The notes: generated by a model from the sequence alone, not told the origin. A stretch of 36,211 nucleotides of DNA from Planctomycetota bacterium (GCA_024275135.1 JAJRZS010000033.1:1-36211), one strand, 5' to 3'; shown: positions 16,535 through 27,931, counted from the first letter of the stretch. A program made the numbers and translations.

Positions 16535-17256
16535 GCCCGGCGCGAAAACCGAGCCTCCTCGCGCTGCAATTCGCACTGCAAGGAGCTTCGTTTTCTCGAC
16601 GGAATCGCCGTTTGCAGTTTTGGCAAATCGATGGCGATGGCATCTGCATAGCCCTCGGCAAAGGCTTGCTGGTTCTGTGCGGATACCTGCTTATGGATGG
16701 GTGTCCAAAAACGAAGCAAATCGTGGGCTTGGGCACGGGCTGGCAATGCCGAGCTTGGAAAGCGCCGGCTTTTACTTGGATCCAACCACCATACACGGAG
16801 CTTTTCCCCGTCCACCAAAACATTTCGTGCGCTTAGCCCACGATGCCAAAAGCCGAGTTGGTGCATTCGGCGGACACTGCTCCCCAGCACATGCCATAAA
16901 TCCGCAGGCAACTCGGAATATGTTTTCAGGCATGTTTCCAAATTGGGACTTGGCTGGTATTGAGTGCGCAACACACAAGTGCGTACAAAGCCAAGCATGT
17001 CCCGCCGCACCGACCACGAATGCGGCAACACCGCCGGGATTGCATGTTGGTTTAAATACTGAAGGTGGTCAAACTCACGAAAGGCTTTATTCCTGCTAAG
17101 CCAGGTGCCGCGTAAGGCTCCGCGCAATCGATCTTTGGGCTGTGGAAAAGAATAGGTTTTCTCCACGACATCCTCCCCGCTTGAAGTGGTTGTGCGCACC
17201 ACACGCACCGTTCGGCTTTGGGCCAACACGCTCGCCTCGTCTTTTACCGCACACAT
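16531..17256 (-). CDS. LPS core kinase-like protein (Kdo/WaaP/InaA family), altered catalytic loop
   Basis: About 241 residues from the ATG at 17256; ATGs at 17286 and 17313 are possible but overlap the upstream methyltransferase gene more. The protein matches the LPS-kinase family: an N-terminal lobe with VVEKTYSFPQPKDRLRG, a helix with NKAFREFDHLQYL, then HQLGFWHRGLSARNVLV and WWLDPSKSRR. In this family the catalytic loop normally reads HxDL; here the aspartate is glycine (codon GGG). The metal-binding Asp of the later LDPSK motif seems to be kept. It would act at the inner-membrane face on lipid A-core sugars, or be a pseudokinase. Neighbouring sugar genes support an envelope role. Confidence 0.7.
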   Translation of the reverse strand: MCAVKDEASVLAQSRTVRVVRTTTSSGEDVVEKTYSFPQPKDRLRGALRGTWLSRNKAFREFDHLQYLNQHAIPAVLPHSWSVRRDMLGFVRTCVLRTQYQPSPNLETCLKTYSELPADLWHVLGSSVRRMHQLGFWHRGLSARNVLVDGEKLRVWWLDPSKSRRFPSSALPARAQAHDLLRFWTPIHKQVSAQNQQAFAEGYADAIAIDLPKLQTAIPSRKRSSLQCELQREEARFSRRA

Positions 17257-17879
17257 TTTGCCCAAACCCAAACCTGTTCGCTCCATCCCTTGGCAATATA
17301 AACTCGACGACATTCCTCTAAGCCTACAGCATTTAACTCGGCAAGCCATTGCTGCTTTGCCAGTGGATAACGTCCGCGGAAACGGCCACGCAGTTTGTTT
17401 CGCCAAGCCTGCACCGAAGCCGCATCAAAGTAGCTCATGCAAATCCATTTCCTGGTCACCCTGGCTAACTCCCCCAGTACCTGCAAGCGCTGTTCGGAGG
17501 TGTCAAAATGATGCAACAAGCGCGAGCACAAAATCACGTCGACGGCATCATCGCATAAAGGAATGGCATGGGCCGAGGCTTGAAACCCAAACTCTGGGGG
17601 TGCTTGTTGCAGCATGCTAGCAGCAGCATCAACACTCCAAACTTCCGTAAAGTAGCTTCTTAGTAAAGGCCGAAAGCGTCCAGTACCACACGGCATATCC
17701 AACACTCGATTTCGCCACAGCTTTGGCTCCAAGGATTGAAAAAAACTCTCGACAATGGCCTGCTCCTTGGCATTGGTGCGCCTTGCCCGCGGAGAATGTT
17801 CCCAGCGCTGCCCCTGGTAATGCCGTGCGCGCTCATCGGATTCATATTCCTGGCGGAGTTGTGCTGGACGACCTACCAT
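17244..17879 (-). CDS. Class I SAM-dependent methyltransferase
   Basis: A 211-residue methyltransferase. Motif I is VLDMPCGTGRF, followed by an acidic motif II (VWSVDAAASML), the motif IV region DDAVDVILCSRLLHHF and a motif V-like helix ELARVTRKWICMSYFD. It starts either at the ATG at 17879 or at a TTG two codons upstream that overlaps the preceding stop (TTGA). It lies between a radical SAM gene and the LPS-kinase-like gene, with overlaps or gaps of a few bases on both sides. I infer that it modifies an envelope sugar or lipid; the substrate cannot be read from the sequence. Confidence 0.8.
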   Translation of the reverse strand: MVGRPAQLRQEYESDERARHYQGQRWEHSPRARRTNAKEQAIVESFFQSLEPKLWRNRVLDMPCGTGRFRPLLRSYFTEVWSVDAAASMLQQAPPEFGFQASAHAIPLCDDAVDVILCSRLLHHFDTSEQRLQVLGELARVTRKWICMSYFDAASVQAWRNKLRGRFRGRYPLAKQQWLAELNAVGLEECRRVYIAKGWSEQVWVWAKCVR

Positions 17880-17881
17880 AA

Positions 17882-19123
17882 TCAAAGAAAACTATCCAGG
17901 GTTTCCGTCAATTGCGGCAGCAGCTCTTCCACGGGATCGGAACTCCGAATGACACTTTCCAGAAAATGATTGGCTGCATGATAAAGGCATGTCACCTCTT
18001 TGCATTCTTGAGAGGCATTGAACTCACGCAAAATCTTCATCGTACCAAGCAAAGCCTCTTGACCAGCCCAAGCATTCTTCTCGCCAACCCTAGCTTTGCT
18101 CAAGCCGCGGTGAGCGGGACAGTTATAAACCCCAAGAGGGCTTACTACTTGACGAAATGCTTGCATGTGGCAAACCCGGGGCTGTTGGGTGTATTGTTGC
18201 CAACTGCCATCTAGGAATACCCGCAGATTGGTACTCTCAATTACCCGAAAATTTTCATCTTCAAGTTTTTTGGCAGCGTCCAAACCATCTTGCATGGCTT
18301 GCCGTAATCGCTTCTGATCGTATGCGGCTTGTGAGGGATTCAAGACTTCCGCCCCCGCCTCTGCGCGCGATAAGAAAGGCTTCAAAGAAATGTAATCAAA
18401 TCCGGAGGCCTTGGCTAAAGCAGCGGCGGCGGCCATTTCATGCAAATTTTCCACCACTTGGATACCAGCATCACCTTGGGAACCATGCCAGGTAATCACA
18501 AAACTGTAACCCAGCTGGATTGCCGGATTCCCTTTCTTAATCTCGCCCGCGGTTTGACAAATTTCCGCTAATGAAATGCCTTTCCCCTTCGGGTGGTGCA
18601 TGGCTTGAAAGGTTTCGTCACAGCCAGCATCCAAAGATAGGCGAACCCAGTCGCCCTCGGTGAAGAAAGAAGCCACTTTCGCAATCTGCAGGTTGCGCGA
18701 ACCATTGGTGACCACGGCCACTTGCAAGCCTAACTCCTTCAGAAATCTCACAAAGGAAGAAAATCCGGGGTAAAGGGTAGGCTCACCCCCACCTAACAAA
18801 ATCACCGATTGCAAGCCGCGGTGGCGGAGGTTGCGCAAAGAATCACGCAATTCTTCTTCCTCATGCCCAATGCCAAGATTGAGAGCTTCCCAATCAATGC
18901 AGTGATCGCAGGCGTAATTGCAAGCCGTGGTCAAGTCTAAATTAATGGAGATTGGCCCACAGTCGGGCATCGGCGGTGCCGTCGCTCCTTGCCCTTCAGC
19001 TGCACGCACAGCCCGTTGCCAAAGCACATAATCCCGCACTTTCCCCCACTGGCCAGGTTGCAACAATTTCCTCTGGAAATCGTGAATAGGGGCAACGGAT
19101 GGTTTAGTGGTGGGCAGTGGCAC
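17882..19123 (-). CDS. Radical SAM protein with C-terminal cysteine cluster
   Basis: About 413 residues from a GTG at 19123; the frame is open further upstream, but that part lies inside the previous gene and reads unlike protein. The radical SAM cluster motif is TTACNYACDHCID (CxxxCxxC), followed by a GGGEPTLYPGF SAM-binding motif and VVTNGSRN. Downstream cysteines in RVCHMQ, YNCPAHRG and ECKEVTCLYH resemble an auxiliary-cluster (SPASM-like) region. The start overlaps the oxidoreductase gene by 20 bp. Many radical SAM proteins in polysaccharide loci act on sugars or lipids, but peptide substrates are also possible, and I cannot assign a reaction. Confidence 0.8.
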   Translation of the reverse strand: MPLPTTKPSVAPIHDFQRKLLQPGQWGKVRDYVLWQRAVRAAEGQGATAPPMPDCGPISINLDLTTACNYACDHCIDWEALNLGIGHEEEELRDSLRNLRHRGLQSVILLGGGEPTLYPGFSSFVRFLKELGLQVAVVTNGSRNLQIAKVASFFTEGDWVRLSLDAGCDETFQAMHHPKGKGISLAEICQTAGEIKKGNPAIQLGYSFVITWHGSQGDAGIQVVENLHEMAAAAALAKASGFDYISLKPFLSRAEAGAEVLNPSQAAYDQKRLRQAMQDGLDAAKKLEDENFRVIESTNLRVFLDGSWQQYTQQPRVCHMQAFRQVVSPLGVYNCPAHRGLSKARVGEKNAWAGQEALLGTMKILREFNASQECKEVTCLYHAANHFLESVIRSSDPVEELLPQLTETLDSFL

Positions 19124-20114
19124 GGTAGATCTCAAGGAGTTGTTCAAGCAAAACCTGGCGACGCAAAAGGGGTTCGTCGAGAGGGGCAGAATGGTGTTGG
19201 CGGGCCGAAAGCACCCGAGACAAAAAATTTCGCAAAGATAAGGCCATTGGGTCACCAATCGATACCGGAGTGCAACCCGCATTACCGTCGACAAAGGAAA
19301 TCGAATAAGCCTCCCCTTCAACTTGGCGACGACAAAGAGCATCGTCAATCGCGAACTCCGCAGGGCGCGGGAAAGTGCCGATATCTTCGAGCACGATTTC
19401 ACAATCCAGGCTGCGATTCAAGGTGACATATTGAAATCGCAACCGGGTGTCGGCCGCATCCGGCGACAACTCCAAGAATTGCACTTGCTGCAGTTCTGCT
19501 GGTCCTGGGGCAATCTGCTGAATCAAACTCAGTGGGTGAGACAAGGTCTCATGCCATCGGGTTAGTCCCCGCAATGGGGGTGCCATCAGCATGCGAAATC
19601 GCTGCGCTTGCGAAAAATCGATTTGAGGATGGAGGCGCTGAAAGGCAGACAACACCTGTGGCCACTGACAGTTTTCCGCCAACACCAAATTCGAAGCGGC
19701 AAACTTCTCCAAAATACGTTTCGCGATGGCCGCCGAGGCTGCCACCAAAGGTTTTTCGCAATAAACATGCGCGCGAACTTGAAGTGCCGTATGTAGCCAA
19801 GCGCGATGAGTGCCAAGGGGGGAAGCAATCAACACCACATCCGGATGCAACTCCTCTAACATCTGCTCATGGTCAAAAAAGCCTTGCGTGCGCAGACCTC
19901 GTTCGGCCAACCACTCCACGGCTTTACGCGCCGTGCTGGGCCGGGTACCCAAAACACCAACGACCTCGGCCCCTGCTTGCGCTGCTTGCAAGGCCAAATA
20001 GGGCCCGGTTCCCTGACGCACCCGTCGCGCCCCCACTACCGCCACCGACAAACCTTTGGCAAAGGATGGCTGCTCGTGAGGTGGGGTCGTTGATTGGGAC
20101 TCCATGGGCATCAT
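19104..20114 (-). CDS. Gfo/Idh/MocA-family oxidoreductase
   Basis: About 336 residues from the ATG at 20114, chosen because it lies just inside the divergent glycosyltransferase start. The Rossmann domain begins SVAVVGARRVRQGTG, a degenerate glycine loop. It continues through DVVLIASPLGTHRAWLHTAL to the diagnostic CEKPL motif, whose lysine is catalytic in this family. A C-terminal alpha/beta domain follows. Such enzymes oxidise or reduce sugars, often nucleotide sugars, using NAD(P). It heads the minus-strand envelope cluster, 21 bp from the divergent glycosyltransferase gene, so a sugar-modifying role is likely. Confidence 0.85.
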   Translation of the reverse strand: MMPMESQSTTPPHEQPSFAKGLSVAVVGARRVRQGTGPYLALQAAQAGAEVVGVLGTRPSTARKAVEWLAERGLRTQGFFDHEQMLEELHPDVVLIASPLGTHRAWLHTALQVRAHVYCEKPLVAASAAIAKRILEKFAASNLVLAENCQWPQVLSAFQRLHPQIDFSQAQRFRMLMAPPLRGLTRWHETLSHPLSLIQQIAPGPAELQQVQFLELSPDAADTRLRFQYVTLNRSLDCEIVLEDIGTFPRPAEFAIDDALCRRQVEGEAYSISFVDGNAGCTPVSIGDPMALSLRNFLSRVLSARQHHSAPLDEPLLRRQVLLEQLLEIYRATAHH

Positions 20115-20135
20115 GCGCCCGTATCCTAACGGAGC

Positions 20136-21134
20136 GTGGCTGTCTCCTTCCCTCCTCGTTCCCTGCTGGTTCGTCTCCCTAATCCCCTCGGAGACGTCGT
20201 GATGGCAACCCCTTTGTTGCGCAGCCTCAAATCCTCCTGGCCAACTTGCCACATCTCAGTTGCCGGCAAGAGCCCTTTCCAGGATTTACTGGCTGGCCTG
20301 GATTCTGTAGATGCTTTCCTTCCCCTTACCAACCGTTCTGCTGAAGCCTCTGTTTTGCGCCAAGCACAGGCCGAAGTCGGGGTGATTCTCCCGCATTCTT
20401 GGTCCTCGGCGCTCGCTGCTTGGCGCGCAGGCATTCCCCATCGCCTGGGACGACGTCATCATGGCCGCCAAATGCTGTTTTCGAGCAGTTTGCAACCAAT
20501 CCCTGCCCCCCGCCCCATGACAGAATTGTATGCTGATTTTTTGCCGCCACTGGGCTTGGCTCGGCAGGTGCCACCAGCCGAATTGGTTGTGCATGCCCCC
20601 CTACGCACCTCCTTACCGCAGCAACCCTTGCTCGCCGTTGCCCCTGGCGCGGCCTTTGGCCCCAGCAAAATCTACCCCCCGTCTTTATTGCGACAGGTTT
20701 TGCAAGAACTCCACCAAGCACGAGGCATCCATCCTGTTCTCTTGGGTGCCAGCGAAGAATATGTTGGATTGCAAGAATTAGGGCAAAGCTTGGGATTCGG
20801 GTTCACGCTGCCCGCGCCCCCTCACCGCGGCTTAGACGAAGCCAAAGCCATTTTGAAAAAAGTGGACGTGTTCCTGGGGGCGGATAACGGAGCGCGTCAC
20901 ATTGCAGCTGCAGTTGGCACACCGCAGGTCGTTCTCTACGGCCCCACCCATCCTGCTTGGAGCGCCCATGGCTTGGAAAAAACCATCCTTGTGCGCCGAG
21001 AAGAACTCCATTGCTTGCAGTGCCATCACAAGGTTTGTCCTCTCGCCAACCATCCCTGCATGGCGGAACTTTCTCCGCAGCATGTGGTGGAGGCGGTCCT
21101 CAACGCCTTTGCAAACTGGACTTCCTCTAGCTAG
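20136..21134 (+). CDS. Glycosyltransferase family 9 (ADP-heptose:LPS heptosyltransferase-like)
   Basis: A 332-residue WaaC/WaaF-type enzyme that would transfer heptose onto the LPS inner core. It opens LLVRLPNPLGDVVMATPLLRSL, the family N-terminus. It contains LAVAPGAAFGPSKIYP for nucleotide-sugar binding, then FLGADNGARHIAAAVGTPQVVLYGPTHP, and a cysteine-rich end (CLQCHHKVCPLANHPCM) typical of WaaF. The start is a GTG at 20136 with GGAG only one base away, so the exact start is uncertain. It is divergent from the envelope cluster and convergent with the decayed FG-GAP gene. Confidence 0.9.
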   Translation: MAVSFPPRSLLVRLPNPLGDVVMATPLLRSLKSSWPTCHISVAGKSPFQDLLAGLDSVDAFLPLTNRSAEASVLRQAQAEVGVILPHSWSSALAAWRAGIPHRLGRRHHGRQMLFSSSLQPIPAPRPMTELYADFLPPLGLARQVPPAELVVHAPLRTSLPQQPLLAVAPGAAFGPSKIYPPSLLRQVLQELHQARGIHPVLLGASEEYVGLQELGQSLGFGFTLPAPPHRGLDEAKAILKKVDVFLGADNGARHIAAAVGTPQVVLYGPTHPAWSAHGLEKTILVRREELHCLQCHHKVCPLANHPCMAELSPQHVVEAVLNAFANWTSSS

Positions 21135-21190
21135 TCCAGAAAGCCTCACTGCATCGCGGTGATACCCATGGAGCTCATGGTTTGGATGGG

Positions 21191-22675
21191 CTATGGGCTG
21201 CCTGCTGGATTGAGGACTAGGGCCTTTGAATAAAGCATCTGCCCCAACAAGCTGGGATGCGCAGGAATCCACACGAAGGTGGAGGCTTTGCCCTGGCTAT
21301 CCAAGGTGCCATGTATATCCTGATGCGATGGGGTGTAATCCAAGACAAAGGACGGGGCTAAATAAGTTTTCTATGGCCCGAGTTCTAAACCACCTGTAGC
21401 ATTAAACACCGTCGACAAAAGGATGACAAAGTCTTTGTTCGCACCTGCGGGAATGGCGAGATCGAAGTTGAGGATGCCCAGGCCAAGTGGATAGGTATCG
21501 GCCACGAATAACGTGCGCATGCCAACGATGGCGAGTTGGGTGCCAGGCTGATTGCGGCTGGTAGCCCAATCGGGTGAGCGATGCCAATCAAAAAACGGAA
21601 TGCCAATTTCCTCTAAGCCATCGCGGTCGATGTCGCCAATGTAAATCGCGCCAAGTGGGTGCAATAAGAAAACGAATCGGCAGGCCACTGTAATGCGCTT
21701 CCAAACTCGCCAAAGGGGTCACCCAAAGCTCCCGCCCATCAGTGGCATCTAGGGCTCGGAATTGGGACTGTTGTTTTCGTATTCAAAAAAAATCGGGTCG
21801 GGTATCCCATCTCCGGTCAGGGCCTCGGTAAAGGCGTACTCCCCTGCCGTATTCTTTAAATCATCTTCCCTCCACAGCACAGCCCCGTCAGGACCCGATT
21901 GCGCGATATAAGAATGGGTTTGCACCCAAGTCACTTGGTTGAGCTGGGGAATGGCCACCAAATAATCCAACAAACCATCGCCATTCATGTCTTGAAGGAT
22001 GCCCGAATAGGGGCCATAAAGGGGCCCGGTGCCGGAGATGGCAGATGCTTTTTGCCAAATACTTTGCAGGGTGGCGCCATCGTACAGCCCCCAATAAGAA
22101 ACAAAACCTATCGAGGTCAGCAGGTCAATCGACCAGAAGAAATCTTCGTAGCCATCACCGTTTTGATCGCCGGCGTTATACAGGGCTGCAATGTAACTAG
22201 GATCGGGGATGCCATTCGGAAATCCCGTGGGAGGGTCCACATTGCCTATTTCGATACCCGTATCCCAATCAATCGCAACCATTCCTCCGCCGTAAAGATT
22301 ATTCCTTGCGATGATAGCCTGAAAACCACTTGGGGTTTCCAATAGAGTCCAACGGCCCGAGGAAAGGTAGTACTTGCGAAAATGATCTTGAAATGGTCGA
22401 TTATTCTCAAAATGAGCTCCAGTGTGAAATTCAAAATAATATTCTGGCAAAAGATTGGTGGTATACATGTCCGCTTCCCACGTCCCTTGCAACATGAAAT
22501 CCTCCTCCCCATTGCCATCACTATCCCCAGAAAACCAATAAAAATTCCAATCAAATTTGTAGCGCTTGTCTTTGAAGCGCGGGGGAATCACCTCGCGGAT
22601 GACATATTCACGGGGAGTTTGCTGAGCCGCACATGGCGGCAGCAAAACCATACTTAGGAGGGCGCTAAACAACAT
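21191..22675 (-). pseudogene. Decayed secreted FG-GAP/VCBS protein gene
   Basis: An ATG at 22675 starts a signal peptide (LFSALLSMVLLPPCAAQQ) and an FG-GAP protein with loops DSDGNGEED, DQNGDGYED and DMNGDGLLD. The frame hits TAG at 21749-21751. Adding one C to the CCC run at 21764-21766 restores NNSPQFRALDATDGREL, which reads on to about 21690. A second, opposite one-base shift near 21660-21690 returns to the original frame (GAIYIGDIDRDGLEEIG). A TAG at 21371-21373 interrupts that, but the same frame continues through GTLDSQGKASTFVWIP and SLLGQMLYSKALVLNP to TAG at 21191. That ending resembles C-terminal tails I associate with secreted Planctomycetota proteins. Three lesions imply a pseudogene, unless some are sequencing errors. 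Confidence 0.7.
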
Positions 22676-22768
22676 GATTAATCAAGTTCGTCGGCCCCTA
22701 GGTAGCCGGTGGGGCGGAAGCGCATAGCACCGCTATATGCGAAAACTCAAGCATGGGGAATCCTTAAT

Positions 22769-22785
22769 GGTTTTTTGCAAAAACC
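22769..22785. other. Short A/T-rich hairpin
   Basis: GGTTTTT and AAAAACC pair around a 3-base loop. It lies 3' of the tRNA on the minus strand and could help end that transcript, but it has no GC-rich stem or following T-run, so this is a weak terminator candidate. Confidence 0.25.
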
Positions 22786-22795
22786 TTGCAATCCT

Positions 22796-22886
22796 GCACC
22801 ACCGCGCTGCGTCGGCCGCTACGGAACGCCGCTTTCGATGCGGGCAGAAGGTGCGCGAGAGAAAGTGGTGGGCCGTAGAGGACTTG
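22796..22886. repeat. 91-bp direct repeat, copy 1 (includes a tRNA-Val 3' fragment)
   Basis: This 91-bp stretch recurs without an observed mismatch at 22912-23002, offset by 116 bp. It begins GCACCACCGCGCTGCG and ends TAGAGGACTTG. Its last 21 bases (22866-22886) are identical to the 3' end of the tRNA-Val gene, including the encoded CCA. The 25 bp between the copies (22887-22911) are unique. Confidence 0.9.
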
Positions 22887-22911
22887 GCGCGGAGCGGGGC
22901 TTGCGCAGCGA

Positions 22912-23002
22912 GCACCACCGCGCTGCGTCGGCCGCTACGGAACGCCGCTTTCGATGCGGGCAGAAGGTGCGCGAGAGAAAGTGGTGGGCCGTAGAGGACT
23001 TG
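22912..23002. repeat. 91-bp direct repeat, copy 2 (runs into the intact tRNA-Val gene)
   Basis: Second copy of the repeat at 22796-22886. Its right-hand 21 bases are the true 3' end of the tRNA-Val gene, so the repeat boundary falls inside the tRNA, within the T-arm. This suggests a tandem duplication of the tRNA 3' end and its downstream flank. Confidence 0.9.
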
Positions 23003-23057
23003 AACCTCTGACTTCCACCGTGTGAAGGTGGCACTCTAGCCACTGAGTTAACGGCCC
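22982..23057 (-). tRNA. tRNA-Val (anticodon CAC)
   Basis: Read on the minus strand from 23057, the sequence folds as a full cloverleaf. The acceptor is GGGCCGT / ACGGCCC, the D stem ACTC / GAGT, the anticodon stem CCACC / GGTGG around TTCACAC (anticodon CAC, reading GUG), and the T-arm AGAGG-TTCAAGT-CCTCT. A discriminator A and an encoded CCA end the gene at 22982. It is divergent from the cardiolipin-synthase-like gene, whose start is 44 bp away. Confidence 0.95.
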
Positions 23058-23100
23058 ATGCGGCGGATATTGTAGAGTCGCCGCTCTCACCGTAAAGCCC

Positions 23101-24219
23101 ATGAGCCGTAGCCTTCGCTCACCCTTCCCATTCGTCGCCATGGGCCCCGCCACCCTTTATACAGAACCGGGGCCAACCTGGGACACTTTGCTGTCGGACA
23201 TAGCCTCCGCCCGCCAAGAAGTGTTGTTGGAAAACTACATTTTGCTGGATGGGGTGGCCGCCGAAGCCCTACTGCAAGCTCTCCGCCAGGCGCAGCAACA
23301 AGGAGCGGCCATTCGTATCCATGTCGACGGCGCCGGCTCCTATGAAATGAGCGACCAACTCCGCCAGCAACTCGCCGCGATTGGCACACTACGGATCTAC
23401 CATCCTTTGCGTTGGAGAAGCTTGTTCTTTGAATTTCGCAGCCGCTTTATGCAACGCACGCATCGCCGCTTCATTCTCATCGACCAATGCATCGGTTGGA
23501 CCGGCGGCATGGCCATCGAAGACCCCTGGTGGAAAGAGAGCGAACAACCCTTCCGCGACACCATGATTCGCTTGCAAGGGCAGGTCGTCGTCCAGATGCG
23601 CACCACCTTTTTCACCCTTTGGGAACAAAAACCCTCGCTACACCCAAAACGACAACGACCGGTTCAGCCAAACCAAATCCGAGTCATTCCGCACCGCGCG
23701 CGCCGACTTTCTTGCTTTCGCAAAACTCTCCTCCACCGAATCGGGCGTGCCCAAAACCGAGCGTGGATGGCCACCGCTTATTTCATTCCTCCGCGTCGCT
23801 TGCGCCGTGCTCTAATTCGGGCCGCCCAGCGCGGCGTCGATGTCCGCCTTTTGCTCCCCGGCCCTCACTTACACGATCACCCATCGGTACGCTTTGCCTC
23901 GCGTCGTTATTACGCCCAGTTACTTCGCCACGGGGTCAAGATATACGAATACCAACCATCCTTCCAACATGCCAAAACGTTCCTTTTCGACCAAGATTAT
24001 TGCATGGTGGGCACGCCAAACTTGGATCGCTGGTCTTTCCTGTGGAACCACGAAGTAGCCGTCGACATGCATCATGCCGGCATCTACCAACAACTGCAGA
24101 ACGACTTCGAAAAAGGATTCCAGCAGAGCCTAGCCATCACTCTCCAAGGTTGGAAGTCACGTCCCTTATGGAGCCGTTTCTTAGAGTATTTTTTCGGCAT
24201 CTTTGACCGCGCGTTTTGA
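23101..24219 (+). CDS. Phospholipase D-family cardiolipin synthase-like protein (ClsB type)
   Basis: A 372-residue protein with two phospholipase D halves and no obvious membrane anchors, as in ClsB. The second HKD motif is canonical: HAKTFLFD (H290, K292, D297) followed by GTPNLDRWSF. The first is HRRFILID (H121, R123, D128), with arginine in place of the lysine. ClsB-type enzymes join phosphatidyl groups to make cardiolipin. An endonuclease/exonuclease/phosphatase-family gene begins one base after its stop, matching the clsB/ybhP pairing in Escherichia coli. Specificity is inferred from architecture and neighbour; the Lys-to-Arg change could affect activity. Confidence 0.85.
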   Translation: MSRSLRSPFPFVAMGPATLYTEPGPTWDTLLSDIASARQEVLLENYILLDGVAAEALLQALRQAQQQGAAIRIHVDGAGSYEMSDQLRQQLAAIGTLRIYHPLRWRSLFFEFRSRFMQRTHRRFILIDQCIGWTGGMAIEDPWWKESEQPFRDTMIRLQGQVVVQMRTTFFTLWEQKPSLHPKRQRPVQPNQIRVIPHRARRLSCFRKTLLHRIGRAQNRAWMATAYFIPPRRLRRALIRAAQRGVDVRLLLPGPHLHDHPSVRFASRRYYAQLLRHGVKIYEYQPSFQHAKTFLFDQDYCMVGTPNLDRWSFLWNHEVAVDMHHAGIYQQLQNDFEKGFQQSLAITLQGWKSRPLWSRFLEYFFGIFDRAF

Positions 24220-24220
24220 C

Positions 24221-27369
<3,149 letters not shown>

Positions 27370-27377
<8 letters not shown>

Positions 27378-27912
27378 GGCTACAGGATACCGATGCGGCC
27401 TTGGCCTTTTTGCTGGTGGCTTTGTTTCGTCTCCCACGCCCCCCCTTCAACAATCCAACCAAGGTATCGGCTTGCTCCACATTCACCCAAACCGCACGCC
27501 CACTTTCCAACTCCAAAACCACCCCTGCTCCAGGGTGCGTGTAAAACACCTTCACTCCAGGAGCACGGCGTAAACTCCAACCTTTGGCGGAAACTCCCCA
27601 GGGGTAGCTCATGTGCGGAGAAGCACTGCGAATTTCTGCCAGCGGAATCCGCAAGCTACGAAAAGGCCGAACTTGCACCGATAAGGTATCGTTGGTGAGT
27701 TGCAGTCGATAGCGGGTAACCCACAACCACCAGGAAAAAACGCCCACCGCGGCCCACACCCAAAGCACATTGCCCCAGGCCCAAGGCAGCAACCAGGTGG
27801 CCATGCCCCCCGCCGCCAGGCCGAAGAAAAAAAGCCTGCGACGCAAAGTGGAAGAGGGCCGCCTCTCTTCGAAAAAAGCAGACGACCCCACGCGGGTGGA
27901 CACCCCATGCAT
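27370..27912 (-). CDS. Small membrane protein with PH-like domain
   Basis: About 180 residues from the ATG at 27912; an upstream start at 27972 would overlap the DUF669-like gene. Two adjacent hydrophobic segments (FFFGLAAGGMATWLLPWAW and VLWVWAAVGVFSWWLWV) form a hairpin. A strand-rich domain follows: YRLQLTNDTLSVQVRPFRSLRIPLAEIRSA, resembling bacterial PH (YdbT/DUF304-like) domains. It closes VVLELESGRAVWVNVEQADTLVGLL and a Lys/Arg-rich tail. The exact family is uncertain and the function is unknown. It is the second gene of the minus-strand operon that ends with ligA. An 18-bp perfect palindrome spans its start codon. Confidence 0.6.
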
Positions 27913-27918
27913 GGGGTG
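27901..27918. repeat. 18-bp perfect palindrome over a start codon
   Basis: CACCCCATGCATGGGGTG is fully self-complementary and contains the ATG (27910-27912) of the PH-like membrane protein gene. In the mRNA the same bases could form a tight hairpin hiding the start, or the DNA could bind a dimeric protein. Either role is speculative. Confidence 0.5.
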
Positions 27919-27931
27919 GGATTGTAAGCAA

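Larger units (their letters stand above)
22676..22981. other. Gene-free interval between the decayed gene and the tRNA
   Basis: No convincing coding region is present: the open frames here are short, read differently in every frame and consist largely of a repeated segment. The interval holds a small hairpin (22769-22785), one full copy of a 91-bp direct repeat and most of a second copy. Nothing is recognised in 22676-22768. Confidence 0.6.

Noticed and set aside
21371..21373. TAG read as sense (recoding) in the FG-GAP gene.
   Set aside because: Other intact genes in the window, such as etfB and the Tat-exported cupredoxin, end at TAG, and the same gene also carries two frameshifts, so decay is simpler.
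22796..23002. CRISPR array.
   Set aside because: Only two copies of a 91-bp unit with one 25-bp gap, and the repeat contains tRNA sequence.
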